Source: Cytophagaceae bacterium (GTDB lineage Bacteria > Bacteroidota > Bacteroidia > Cytophagales > Flexibacteraceae). From it: a stretch of DNA of 64,000 bases. A model generated the notes under the pieces. It ran no database searches and was not told where the DNA came from. It saw nothing but the letters and a program-made list of their open reading frames with translations. The DNA lies in the NCBI GenBank assembly GCA_027487695.1, contig JAIYDB010000038.1, positions 16,059 through 80,058 of the forward strand, in the 5' to 3' direction. Position numbers and translations under genes: made by a program. Each line of letters starts with the position of its first letter. Position 1 is the first letter of the stretch. Positions 48,701 through 59,092 of this stretch are shown here, piece after piece.

Positions 48701-49978
48701 TTGAGATGTACAAGCATCAAATCCTGTAACTGTATAGGTGGTTGTTACAGCAGGTCTTGCTATTACAACACTACTATCTGTTCTATTTAACCCTGTTGAA
48801 GGACTCCATTCGTAACGAATACCGCCTGTTGCCACTAATCTAGTTCCAGCACCATTGTTGCAATATGAAAAACCTGCTGAAGGCGTTAAACCAATATTTA
48901 TTGTATTTGGCTGTGTTACATTTACTCTAATAGTATCAGTTGTTGAGCAACCAGCTGCATTGGTTCCCGTAACTGTATAACGCGTTGTAACTGTCGGTTT
49001 TGCTATTACTGTAGCACCAGTAGTGGTATTTAGTCCAGTTGAAGGCGACCACGTGTAAGTTAACCCAAACACAGTACTATTTGCTGTTACAGAAACACCT
49101 GTTTCTGCAGAAGCACAAATTGTTGGATTGTTAACTGAAAAGTTAATAACATCAGGTCTCAAAAAGCTCAATGCTAAATAGCCTGGCCCAACACCATTTT
49201 GATAGAACACTTCCATTCTATCGTTTGGACCTAGGAATCCTCTCCAAATATTAAAGCGACCAGCGCAACAACCAATAAAGCGATATATTTCATTTCCGTT
49301 TAGTCTTATTATTACGTTATCATCATGGTTAGGAATATCTATTTGGTAATACCCGCAAGGGAAACCTTCGCGTTTAAACCAAGTCATGTAGCAGGTATTG
49401 GTAATAGCGCAACCTTGATAAGCTTGGCCACCAGTTGAATTTACAGTTGATGGTGCACCGTTTTGATCATACCTAAGTCTTGTATCAAAATTCAGACTAT
49501 CTGCAGTGTAAAAACCAGCATATGTAGCATTAGCTTCATTTTCGTTGGTGCAATTATTACTTGGCTGCCTATACACATAAGCTCTCCAATTATTAGCACC
49601 AAAAACAGCCGGATTGCCAGCTGTTGCTCCAATTTGTAAAATAGAAGTTGATACAGAACTTACTACTGGTGAAGTGCTCAATACACGCAGTCTATAGGCA
49701 GATCCTGTTGGCTGGTTTGCCGGAATAACTACATTATAAGTACCGGCACTTGTACGTGTACCAAGTAGAGTTGTAGTTGCAAAATCGCCATTTGCTTGAC
49801 TAAGTTCAAGCCTGAATTGATTACCTCCTCCAAAAGAACCAGAGGTTGTAAATGCAATTGATAATGGTTGCCCAGAACAGAAACTTGTACTTGAAACAGT
49901 ACCTACTGAGATAGATTGCGCAAGTAACCCTATTTGTGCCGTGGCAAACAGTAGTAAGGAGAGTATTATTTTTTTCAT
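45725..49978 (-). CDS. T9SS type A adhesin with three PA14-like Cys-Cys modules
   Basis: The 1417-residue protein has a signal peptide (ending LLAQ). A beta domain (30-118) is followed by three homologous modules at about 122-272, 439-586 and 745-893, each with a NxW start, GFYTxxxLNF, a GGxAxxGC site, DDxIxIYxxG/N (PA14-like) and CC in the loop. Between them are repeated PKD/Ig-like units with WSPSTGLNTTTG. Residues about 900-1320 form a beta-helix-like and Fn3-like region, and the final 75 residues are the Por secretion tail (FYPNPAKD, GTYMLKL). It is exported by type IX secretion and probably binds glycans or cells. Confidence 0.88.
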   Translation of the reverse strand: MKKIILSLLLFATAQIGLLAQSISVGTVSSTSFCSGQPLSIAFTTSGSFGGGNQFRLELSQANGDFATTTLLGTRTSAGTYNVVIPANQPTGSAYRLRVLSTSPVVSSVSTSILQIGATAGNPAVFGANNWRAYVYRQPSNNCTNENEANATYAGFYTADSLNFDTRLRYDQNGAPSTVNSTGGQAYQGCAITNTCYMTWFKREGFPCGYYQIDIPNHDDNVIIRLNGNEIYRFIGCCAGRFNIWRGFLGPNDRMEVFYQNGVGPGYLALSFLRPDVINFSVNNPTICASAETGVSVTANSTVFGLTYTWSPSTGLNTTTGATVIAKPTVTTRYTVTGTNAAGCSTTDTIRVNVTQPNTINIGLTPSAGFSYCNNGAGTRLVATGGIRYEWSPSTGLNRTDSSVVIARPAVTTTYTVTGFDACTSQTRQVTVTVQQPVGDPSVFPDNRWNVYAFNGRVLSNPVSGYLGFYTENNLNFNSRTRWAEGSGPGSANTTSGSAFQGCSVGVDQFSFAYKRRGFPCGRYSVDIPAHDDDVIMYVNGVEVFRHLGCCDAHSSVWTGYLSSTSTVEIFVAEGNGSAYLAATFNRVSASTTITPEQFICTGASVELNASGLNNYSWSPATGLNTTTGGTVIATPATSTRYLVTGTEPISGCTFTDTVMVNVGKPIVRITAPITSWCGSRPTGVTLSARGGRSFRWFPSTGLSDSTSASVTALPLQTTTYRVIGSNGCETDTEFVTITITPAPGDPNFYPTNQWNIYAFDLDGGGVNQFGKYNGFFTNTALNFNTGSRFGTGGHPSQANSTGGAAYTGCPTNAVYGLSIRRTGFTEGLYQVDLTWIDDNIWIYIDNRLVYTRGCCVSSPTPSILNVYLNTNSRFEVRFNNTGGPGYVGLSFTQTLVSTNTNVWNPQTSNNDWLETTNWTKNAVPTINDNVTIPTNIGFNPVINGSGAACRNLVLGQGTTLTFSGNQTLTVAGNLTVNGATIAGDNGIIEMAGSTSLATINSSSTPSIPNLLLNSVNNFQLNCPVVIRTGLNLSRGELNLNSRTLTLNNSALTTISRGTGYIRSETNLATNPSIVCWNTGSNTGTYVYPFGVDNATYIPISFNKRTNANTTICMSTRRTGANNTPNTTGTNLMRNGQDVSNLIIDRWWHITTSVNPLPAPGADITFSYAGIENTLPGNGTDALVPQHWSSIYNRWDDVLITQVGTPGVKSGIGSATITGQTDFSPFVLGPQNNTLPVTFLYTRANRVDASAKLIWATGMELNASHFEVERSLDGKNWDKISTLNAAGNSNSKLTYEYLDVTAPSTQTIYYRLRQVDFDGKFMYSPTATLLASGSETALKVEFYPNPAKDNLHIIADGIIGEATLQIVNTLGQVVLEESLNSNGTLTQTLDISKLLKGTYMLKLQSDGSQIIKRFIKQ
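47300..49615 (-). repeat. Three coding repeats of the Cys-Cys PA14-like module
   Basis: The modules cover about 49615-49163, 48664-48221 and 47746-47300 on the minus strand. They keep the order W, GFYT, GC, DD, NG, CC and the final GY/LALSF-type strand while the rest has diverged. The DDxIxxYxxN pattern resembles the Ca-binding DD of PA14 domains. Confidence 0.7.
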
Positions 49979-50378
49979 TGTTAGGTTTTGACAAGTAAGG
50001 AATGGTTGTCTTTGAACCTTCTACTTCAAATGACCTGCCTCAAAAAATCAGATTCAAAACCAGAAAAAACAGAAAAATCGGAATAGATACTCAGTAATGC
50101 ACTAAAACGGAATTTACGAAAAAGTCTTACTCATAAAAAACAAGGCTCCTCATAAGAAAAGTTGCATAACGAGCCCAAATAAACTTCTCTCTTAAAATAC
50201 GACCCCAATTCCTTACAAGCAAGATTTTGTGTAATAGAAATAACAGAAGTTAAGCAAAACACCTTTATTATAAGCAAATTACTTAATTTATTAATCCCAA
50301 ATTAAATCGCAAGTTCGAAATGGGAAAATCAAAGAAAAATAAGAAAAATAAAAACACATTCACCTGTATATCAACTAA
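49979..50378. other. Gap between nuoA and the adhesin gene
   Basis: Four hundred AT-rich bases with no credible ORF, tRNA or consensus promoter. A weak inverted repeat (AATTT-rich arms near 50285-50310) might end nuoA transcription. The adhesin promoter must be here but I cannot place it. Confidence 0.4.
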
Positions 50379-50858
50379 TTAACGTCTATTTACTTGTTCA
50401 TTAAACAATTCGTATTCACGATTTACTTGTTTCATTTTGGGACGATTTATTGCGACTTTTGCCCACCCAAGCCACTGTTGTTTCCAAGCATAGGCTAAGC
50501 CAAAACCAAGTAATAATACAAATACAAAAGCCTCAATAAGGGTGGTGTATCCCCATACTCCCCCACTCATTTCATTAAACTGCTTGTTACCCATTACTAC
50601 TGCCCAAGGAAAAAGGAACACCAATTCCACATCGAACAAAACAAACAAAAGGGCAACCATATAAAATCGAATGTTAAAACCACCTAAAGCGGAACCAATA
50701 GGCTCCTCTCCACTTTCATAGGCCACTTGGGTAATTTCGGTAGGTTTGTTAGATCTGAGTAACTTCCAAACCGTAAGACTTATCAGACTAAAAAGAAGCC
50801 CACCTATAATAAATAACAGTGCGGTACTTAGCTGATTGAAGTGGTTTTCTGTTCTCAT
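50379..50858 (-). CDS. nuoA: NADH-quinone oxidoreductase subunit A
   Basis: NuoA is a three-helix membrane subunit of Complex I. The 159-residue protein shows VAYESGEEPIGSALGGFNIRFYMVALLFVLFDVELVFLFPWAV, the family block with its conserved acidic residues. It has an extended C-terminus of about 25 residues. No nuoB or other nuo gene is beside it on either side, which is unusual, since nuoA normally leads the operon. Confidence 0.95.
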   Translation of the reverse strand: MRTENHFNQLSTALLFIIGGLLFSLISLTVWKLLRSNKPTEITQVAYESGEEPIGSALGGFNIRFYMVALLFVLFDVELVFLFPWAVVMGNKQFNEMSGGVWGYTTLIEAFVFVLLLGFGLAYAWKQQWLGWAKVAINRPKMKQVNREYELFNEQVNRR

Positions 50859-51120
50859 TGTAGTAATAGGGTTACAAGATAAGAAACTTATGGTTTTTGG
50901 ATATTTTTTTATTCAAAAAACGCCTCCAGACACTCCCAACGAGGTTAATCTATTTTTCTATTGCTTTTTGAAATGTAAGAAACCCAAAATATTTCACAAT
51001 ATAACAGTGAATATTGCTCGTATGTATGGCCTATGGTTAATTCATTACACTGTGATTATTGCATTAAAAAACAGAAATCAAATTGCGTTACTACATTTAT
51101 ACACAAACCACGATGAAGCT

Positions 51121-51891
51121 ATGATAACAAATTTATATACTAAGTCACTTGAAGGCACGGAAAACCGAAGATCGGTACCTGGAGTATTAGTAAGTGCTCA
51201 AAATTTATTATACGCAGTAAAATCTGAATTACCTACCAGATTGCTGCTTAAAGAAATAGCAATGCTAGATTCTTTAAAGCTTGCTAGGGATTTAAACCAT
51301 GAGGACGATAGAAAGGCCTTTTGGATTAATATTTACAATGCCTTTTTTCAACTAGGTATAGAGCAGTATACCAGCCTAACCTTAAATAAGCTACGAGCAA
51401 AAAAGCTTTTTATAATTGCGGGAAATAAATTAAGCCTAGACCAAATTGAGAACGGGCTTTTAAAGCAAAGTAGCTTAAATGTTTTTGGGTTTTGGTTCAA
51501 GAATCCACTCCCAACAAGGTTTGAAGAAATGCTAAGGGTAAGAGCAGATTACAGGATCCATTTTGTAATAAACAAGGGCGGTTCTCAAGATCCGTCAATA
51601 AGATTTTATAGCGGAAAAAAGCTTGAAGAAGAACTAAATCTAGCTACTCAAGAATATTTGAAAAAATTTGTGGTGGTTGATAATGATCGTCAAGTTGTTA
51701 TTATGCCTGATAAGTTTAACCTGTTTATGACCGATTTTGGATCGTCAGGACATATCAAAGAACTTCTAAAAATGCACAACATAATGAATGAAGAAACAAG
51801 CAATTATACTATAAGCTATCGTAAGGAAAGCTGTGTTTCGGTTCCTGGTAAATACTATGTTCCGCAGCCAGTATTTAGTTATGCTAAGTAA
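51121..51891 (+). CDS. DUF547 protein
   Basis: The 257-residue product from ATG 51121 (51022 possible, 290 residues; longer starts run antisense into nuoA) has the DUF547 core: LLYAVKSELPTRLLLKEIAMLDS, DDRKAFWINIYNAFFQLGI, LSLDQIENGLL, the HFVINKGGSQDPSIRFYSGKKLEEELNLATQEYL helix and MPDKFNLFMTDFG. There is no obvious signal peptide in either version. The function of the family is unknown; a papain-like fold has been suggested for relatives. Confidence 0.8.
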   Translation: MITNLYTKSLEGTENRRSVPGVLVSAQNLLYAVKSELPTRLLLKEIAMLDSLKLARDLNHEDDRKAFWINIYNAFFQLGIEQYTSLTLNKLRAKKLFIIAGNKLSLDQIENGLLKQSSLNVFGFWFKNPLPTRFEEMLRVRADYRIHFVINKGGSQDPSIRFYSGKKLEEELNLATQEYLKKFVVVDNDRQVVIMPDKFNLFMTDFGSSGHIKELLKMHNIMNEETSNYTISYRKESCVSVPGKYYVPQPVFSYAK

Positions 51892-51905
51892 TATCAAATA
51901 ATTAT

Positions 51906-51950
51906 TATATACAGAAAAGCCCTTGAAAATCAAGGGCTTTTCTGTATATA
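51906..51950. terminator. Long perfect palindrome, bidirectional terminator
   Basis: Two 21-base arms (51906-51926 and 51930-51950) are exact inverted copies around AAA. The inner half is a normal terminator (AAAAGCCCTTGA stem with T-run); the outer part adds ACAG and a TATAT end. It sits between the convergent DUF547 and GH97 genes. Confidence 0.8.
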
Positions 51951-51980
51951 GGAGTTAAGAAAACTATTTAGTTTCTAACT

Positions 51981-54140
<2,160 letters not shown>

Positions 54141-54153
54141 TTATTTGGTTAAG

Positions 54154-54161
54154 CAAACTTA
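54154..54161 (-). promoter_or_regulatory. -7 element of the GH97 gene
   Basis: On the minus strand this reads TAAGTTTG, an exact TAnnTTTG, 22 bases before the GH97 ATG. The operator starts on its upstream edge. Confidence 0.55.
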
Positions 54162-54176
54162 CTACCAAATTGGTAG
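54162..54176. promoter_or_regulatory. Palindromic operator of the GH97 gene
   Basis: CTACCAA and TTGGTAG are perfect 7-base arms around a single A. The site begins directly upstream of the -7 element, where a repressor would block RNA polymerase. A sugar-responsive GntR- or LacI-type repressor is inferred. Confidence 0.55.
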
Positions 54177-54283
54177 CAATCCATTACCGAGGGCATTTTT
54201 TTGAAATGAAACAGACTTTTTACCTCCTTACAATAGCTCATAAAATAAGCTTTGCATGAAATGAAACTCTTTGAATGGCACAT

Positions 54284-54318
54284 AAAAAAAGGTCTTATAA
54301 CCTACATTATAAGACCTT
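54284..54318 (-). terminator. Terminator after mutA
   Basis: A 12-bp perfect stem (AAGGTCTTATAA / TTATAAGACCTT) with loop CCTACA; on the minus strand it ends in a T7 run. Confidence 0.85.
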
Positions 54319-54339
54319 AGACTTTAAAATTGAATTGCT

Positions 54340-55686
54340 CTAATAAGCTAAATACTTGGCTTTAAGTAACCTGTTTTCGTGGAATGTAACCCAAGGTAAA
54401 TCCGTACTTTTGGCTTCGCCATTATATGGATACTTATTTGCACCGATTAAAACTTCTGTTTGCTCGGCATATTGTTGGGCTCTAACTTCAGCAGATTGAG
54501 CGCAGATTTCTGCTAGTTTTCCATTTGCTAGTAAGGCATAATAACCGCCTTGTTTTTCTAAATCTAGGAACATTTCCCAAGCAGCGGTTGCCAACCTGTG
54601 GGTAAGCTCATCTGAATACCAACTGCCATTTGCCATTTCAACAGTTGAGTTGGCGAACCCTTCTTGAATCAAGAGGTGACTTATATTTCTGGCAATACGT
54701 AAGCCAAATTGCATATCTGTAGTATTGTGAGGAAGCGCAGAAACCACCTCAGCACCAGCTGCTGCAGCAGCCATAATACTTGCTGTATTCCTTAAGATAT
54801 TGCTATCAGCATCGTTAGGCGTGTAAATTCTTGCCGATGTAATCGTTTGAATTGGCACAACTGTAAGCTCTACTTCATTACAAGCCAATACTTTATTAAC
54901 CAATAATTGTAAAGCTCTTAACTTGCCAATTTCAATCAGATATTTCTGGGTAACAGGCACTTGAATTTGTAACCACTTTGCCAAATTCTTCTTTGGGATA
55001 CCGCACTGCTCTAATTCGCTCAATATATCTGAGATATGGGCTAGGGTTATCGCCAGTTCTTGAACCACGCTTGCACCTGCATCGTGATACATGGCAGAAC
55101 TTACCACTAACGGTCTGAACTTATTATTGGTTGGGAATAGCTTTAACATGGTAGCGTATTCCTTCAATAATTGCGGGGTGGTTAGTTGCTCATTAATTGG
55201 CAAGAAGTTTAAACTTCCTTTAATAGAACCTAATCCTGGGTAATACTGATTGAGCGCATACACTATGGAGCCAGGTTCATTACCTACCACAAAATGAATG
55301 GCAGTCTCTTTTAAACTTATGCCATTGAAAAGCTTGCCTGGGTTTAGTTCCTCTGCATCAGCTATATAAAGTACAATAGCCTCTGCCCCACCCGCTACGG
55401 CTGCTTTAATATCGGCATTGGTTTGGGTTTCACTTTCAAACCAAATAGGTTCTGCATATTGCCAACCTGCCTTTTTATTGGCTGCTACAAATTCTGCAAA
55501 GTTTTGCAGGTAACCTATATCTGATACTGTTTCCTGATTTTGAAATGCAGGCATAAAGAAACCATCTACATCGGTAAAACCTTGGGTATCTGGTTCGGCT
55601 TTGCCTTTAAGGTCTTTAATGAATTGGGCTTTCCAATCTTCTGCCGTTTGGGGCTTAAAGCCATTAAAAAAATCAGGTGTAAGCAT
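54340..55686 (-). CDS. mutA: Methylmalonyl-CoA mutase small subunit
   Basis: The 448-residue protein is the catalytically inactive small subunit of adenosylcobalamin-dependent methylmalonyl-CoA mutase. It has the TIM-barrel part without the C-terminal B12-binding domain (no DxHxxG), matching the small-subunit length. Visible blocks are FKPQTAEDWKAQFIKDLKG at the start and ASVVQELAITLAHISDILSEL. It lies two bases after bshA on the same strand. The large subunit gene is not in the window. Confidence 0.9.
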   Translation of the reverse strand: MLTPDFFNGFKPQTAEDWKAQFIKDLKGKAEPDTQGFTDVDGFFMPAFQNQETVSDIGYLQNFAEFVAANKKAGWQYAEPIWFESETQTNADIKAAVAGGAEAIVLYIADAEELNPGKLFNGISLKETAIHFVVGNEPGSIVYALNQYYPGLGSIKGSLNFLPINEQLTTPQLLKEYATMLKLFPTNNKFRPLVVSSAMYHDAGASVVQELAITLAHISDILSELEQCGIPKKNLAKWLQIQVPVTQKYLIEIGKLRALQLLVNKVLACNEVELTVVPIQTITSARIYTPNDADSNILRNTASIMAAAAAGAEVVSALPHNTTDMQFGLRIARNISHLLIQEGFANSTVEMANGSWYSDELTHRLATAAWEMFLDLEKQGGYYALLANGKLAEICAQSAEVRAQQYAEQTEVLIGANKYPYNGEAKSTDLPWVTFHENRLLKAKYLAY

Positions 55687-55688
55687 AT

Positions 55689-56840
55689 TTATCTTTTTTC
55701 GGTTTGGTGAAGTGCGGCGTGCTCTTCAACCACTTTGGTGTAAAAATTCTGGTACAAAGGTAATATGTTGGTGATATCAAATTCCTTTGCGCGGTTTAAT
55801 GCGCCTTCTTTAAAGCGGGCTAAATTGCCTTCTGCTAAAATGGTGAGTGCGTTTTTGCTCATATCGGCCACATCGCCAACATTGCTCATAAAACCGGTAA
55901 CGCCATTAATTTGCAATTCTGGTAAACCTCCTGTGTTAGACGATATAATTGGTACTTCACAACTCATTGCTTCTAGTGCTGCCAAACCGAAGCTTTCTTT
56001 TTCGCTTGGCATCAGGAATAAATCAGCCACGCTCAATACTTCTTCTACTACGTCAATCTTACCAAGGAAGCGCACATCATGCTGCACATCTAAGTCCCTA
56101 GTTAATTGTTCAATCTTGGCACGTTCTGGTCCATCGCCTACTAGCAATAACTTAGCAGGGATATGATTCCTGATGTTAGCGAAGGTAAGCACCACATCTT
56201 CAATGCGTTTTACCTTGCGGAAGTTTGAAGTGTGCACAATCAGCTTTTCGCCGTGGGGACAAATTGCTGTTTTAAAGTGATTCTTGTTTTGCTTCTTGAA
56301 CCGGCTTAGGTCAATGAAGTTAGGGATAACTTCAATATGCCTACTAATATCGAACTGAGAGTAGGTTTCTTGTCTGAGGTTATCAGATACTGCTGTTACC
56401 CCGTCCGATTGATTGATAGAGTAAGTAACTACAGGTTCATAGCTCGCGTTCTTACCTACTAGAGTAATATCTGTACCATGAAGGGTTGTTATTACAGGGA
56501 TATTTATCCCCTTAGATGCCAAAATAGACCTAGCAAAAATAGCTGCCGATGCGTGCGGAATGGCGTAATGCACGTGCAGTAAATCCAAACCCTCGTTTTC
56601 TACTACCCCAACCATTTTACTTGCTAAAGCAAGTTCATAAGGCGGATACTGAAATAAGGCATAGTTAAACACATCAACCTCGTGGTAAAAAAGGTTTTCG
56701 TTCAAATAATCTAACCTTTGCGGCTGCGCTGAAGTAATAAAATGAACTTGGTATCCATTCTGCGCCAATGCTTTACCAAGCTCTGTTGCTACTACCCCGC
56801 TACCCCCATAGGTGGGATAACATACTATACCTATTTTCAT
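55689..56840 (-). CDS. bshA: BshA, GlcNAc-malate synthase
   Basis: This GT4 enzyme joins N-acetylglucosamine from UDP-GlcNAc to L-malate, the first step of bacillithiol synthesis. The 383-residue protein starts IGIVCYPTYGGSGVVATELG, then DLLHVHYAIPHA and a C-terminal half with VGDGPERAKIEQL and SEKESFGLAALEAMSCEVPIISSNTGGLPE. The protein length and motifs match BshA closely. It lies two bases from mutA, so the pair is an operon. Confidence 0.95.
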   Translation of the reverse strand: MKIGIVCYPTYGGSGVVATELGKALAQNGYQVHFITSAQPQRLDYLNENLFYHEVDVFNYALFQYPPYELALASKMVGVVENEGLDLLHVHYAIPHASAAIFARSILASKGINIPVITTLHGTDITLVGKNASYEPVVTYSINQSDGVTAVSDNLRQETYSQFDISRHIEVIPNFIDLSRFKKQNKNHFKTAICPHGEKLIVHTSNFRKVKRIEDVVLTFANIRNHIPAKLLLVGDGPERAKIEQLTRDLDVQHDVRFLGKIDVVEEVLSVADLFLMPSEKESFGLAALEAMSCEVPIISSNTGGLPELQINGVTGFMSNVGDVADMSKNALTILAEGNLARFKEGALNRAKEFDITNILPLYQNFYTKVVEEHAALHQTEKR

Positions 56841-57030
56841 TGTTTGGAGTCTATTTGTATTCTATGCCGAAAGGTAAACTTTTCTGCTTGATTACAGAAA
56901 AGCAACCTTCTATTAATTGAACTCCCAGCTAAATTTAATGTTATGGTAATAGCTAAAAAACTGAAAATGTTGCTCTTTGCGTAAGTTTAAAAATTTCAAA
57001 TAATAACTACCCGGCAGGCATTTTACCAGA

Positions 57031-57930
57031 ATGAGTACTAAAAAGAAAAGAGGCGTAAAAGAATGGTTAAAACTAATAGCTAAATCGCTGTTAGTTATCC
57101 TATTCATTGCCTTTTGGGTAGCTTGGACCTGGGGACGCTTTATAGATGCAACAGTTACCGATGGTTGGATAAAGCAGAATTTGGGAACCCGAAAGCTGAA
57201 GCCTACCGTGCACTACCTCATCTATAATAATAGGAAAGTACGATGGTTAGAACTTGGCGATACCACCAAACCTGTAACCATTCTCATACACGGTGCACCA
57301 AGCTCTATGGCGGGATGGCGAGGTTACTTGGCCGATACCTCTATTATTTCAAAGGTTTGTTTGGTAGCAATTGACCGCCCAGGTTACGGCAAAAGCGACT
57401 TTGGCAAACCTGAAACCAGTGTATTGGCCCAAGCGAAGGCAATTTTACCTATCATTAAGAAATACGCCAAGCGAGGCAAAGGTGTACGGATAGTAGGTAG
57501 TAGTTATGGCTGTACCATTGCTGTGCGATTAGCGATGCTTAAAAGTGAATACATTAAAGAATTGGTGCTGATATCAGGATCTACAAAACCTGAGGCGGAA
57601 AAAACCTTTTGGATATCGTACCCATTGGACTATCCCCTACTCAATTGGATAGTGCCGCCCTTATTAAATGTTGCCAGCAAAGAAAAACTGAGTCACCCCG
57701 AAGAACTGCGCAAAATGCTACCCTATTGGAAAGATATTACCTGTAAGGTTACAATTGTCCACGGCACAAAAGACGACCTTATCTATTATGAAAATGCCCT
57801 CTTTACCCAGCGAATGCTGAAGCACAATAAACAAGTAAGGCTCATTACTGTGAAAAATGCAGGTCACTACCTACCTTGGAGGCGGATAGGGATGGTAAGG
57901 AAGTTGATATTGGGAAGGAAAGTGGAGTAG
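57031..57930 (+). CDS. Alpha/beta hydrolase, membrane-anchored
   Basis: The 299-residue protein has an N-terminal membrane helix (about residues 17-36) and an alpha/beta hydrolase fold: oxyanion loop HGAPSSMAGW (87-96), nucleophile elbow GSSYG (Ser158), HGTKDD (acid Asp248 or 249) and AGHYLPW (His279). The catalytic triad is complete. The substrate is unknown. It is divergent from bshA. Confidence 0.88.
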   Translation: MSTKKKRGVKEWLKLIAKSLLVILFIAFWVAWTWGRFIDATVTDGWIKQNLGTRKLKPTVHYLIYNNRKVRWLELGDTTKPVTILIHGAPSSMAGWRGYLADTSIISKVCLVAIDRPGYGKSDFGKPETSVLAQAKAILPIIKKYAKRGKGVRIVGSSYGCTIAVRLAMLKSEYIKELVLISGSTKPEAEKTFWISYPLDYPLLNWIVPPLLNVASKEKLSHPEELRKMLPYWKDITCKVTIVHGTKDDLIYYENALFTQRMLKHNKQVRLITVKNAGHYLPWRRIGMVRKLILGRKVE

Positions 57931-58035
57931 GTTTAGATTATGACTACATCGGGGTTATAGTTATTAACAGCAACGGCTAACTTGTTTCTAGAATACGCTA
58001 ATAACTATCTTGATTAGTGGTGATATTGGATTACT

Positions 58036-58329
58036 TTAAGAAGTTAAATACCATAATACTAAGAACGGAAGTAAAAGCAGCACGATGAAAATGACTTCTA
58101 TAATTATTCTTTTTTGTGTATTTTTAAAAAATAATTTATTAATTACTAGAAAATAAATATCATAAATAAATAGAAAAATAAATACAATAAATTGAAAAAG
58201 TCCCAAAACGTCAGTAACTTCTGCCGTATAGCCTAAGTATATTAGCCATGACAAAATCAATACATTTATTATTAGAACTAGGTATAATCTATATTTCATA
58301 ATTTTAAAACTATAAAAACCTACTTCCAT
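58036..58329 (-). CDS. Small membrane protein, AT-rich gene
   Basis: The 97-residue product has three strongly hydrophobic helices and nothing else. It overlaps the upstream gene by ten bases and lies in an AT-rich stretch. No family recognised. Confidence 0.55.
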   Translation of the reverse strand: MEVGFYSFKIMKYRLYLVLIINVLILSWLIYLGYTAEVTDVLGLFQFIVFIFLFIYDIYFLVINKLFFKNTQKRIIIEVIFIVLLLLPFLVLWYLTS

Positions 58330-58745
58330 AAAAAATAAATTAAATCAGAGTCTAAATGTTTTAATCGTATTTCTTTGTATTTAAGTTTATGAGTGAAAAT
58401 AATTTTATAACAACCTTCATTGATTGATTTATTCCCCTTGTCCTCTTCTACATTCATAATATTCAAAGAGTCTGCATTTAATAATTCCCACCTAAAAGTG
58501 AATTGGTTTGATGATGGATTAATGTAAAGACCAGTATTGTTAGTGTTAAAAATCAACTTTGAGCATATATTGTAATTAATTGCGCGTCTATTATTAATTA
58601 CCTTGCATAACCTCCATTCTCCAGATGTAAGCTCTGTTTGAATATCAGTAAAACTGGTTGTTCCTGTTTCCATAGTCATATACTTGGGATTTGAAGAAAA
58701 ACCTAGTATTGAAATCAACAATATGTGTAAAATAATAATTTTCAT
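58320..58745 (-). CDS. Exported lipocalin-like small protein
   Basis: The 141-residue product has a signal peptide and a beta-rich body with ELTSGEWRLCKVINNRRAI near its start and a strand series (FTFRWELLNADSLNIM), the pattern of lipocalin-like domains in Bacteroidota lipoproteins. It is coupled to the downstream membrane protein. The gene is AT-rich. Confidence 0.55.
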   Translation of the reverse strand: MKIIILHILLISILGFSSNPKYMTMETGTTSFTDIQTELTSGEWRLCKVINNRRAINYNICSKLIFNTNNTGLYINPSSNQFTFRWELLNADSLNIMNVEEDKGNKSINEGCYKIIFTHKLKYKEIRLKHLDSDLIYFLWK

Positions 58746-58778
58746 GTTTATCTCTATTCAAAATGATTAGAACCTACT

Positions 58779-59033
58779 GGTTCCACGTCTTAGGAAATGA
58801 AAGTTTAGCCGCACATTTCCGAGACGTGGAACTGCCTGCCCCCACTGGTTCCACGTCTTAGGAAATGAAGGCGTAGCCGCGCATTATCGAGACGTGGAAC
58901 TGCTAATCCTACGCCTGCGAATAATTCTGTGCTACCGCTGTTAATTACCATAGCCAAAGATATTAAAATTAGTGGTTGTTCCATGTCTCGGAAAAAATTA
59001 CGCTTTGCTTATTTTATTCCTAAGACGTGGAAC
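58779..59033. repeat. Three palindromic REP-like units
   Basis: Units at 58779-58832, 58847-58900 and about 58978-59033 each begin GGTTCCACGTCT or a close variant and end in its inverse. Units 1 and 2 share orientation and a conserved centre (GTTTAGCCGC / GCGTAGCCGC); unit 3 is inverted, with GGAATAAAATAAGC-type centre. Arms are about 19 bases with one bulge. The gap from 58746 to 59092 holds no gene. No transposase of the RAYT kind is in the window. Confidence 0.8.
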
Positions 59034-59092
59034 CAAAGTTATTTGAAAATTAGGTTTAGTAGATTTGGAGGTAAACTAAAATCAACTTCTAA

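Noticed and set aside
50836..51120. N-terminal extension of the DUF547 gene
   Set aside because: The extra frame runs antisense over the nuoA start and shows no family similarity.
58779..59033. CRISPR array
   Set aside because: Only three units, each a hairpin of about 55 bases with unequal gaps and one inverted; no spacers and no cas genes.
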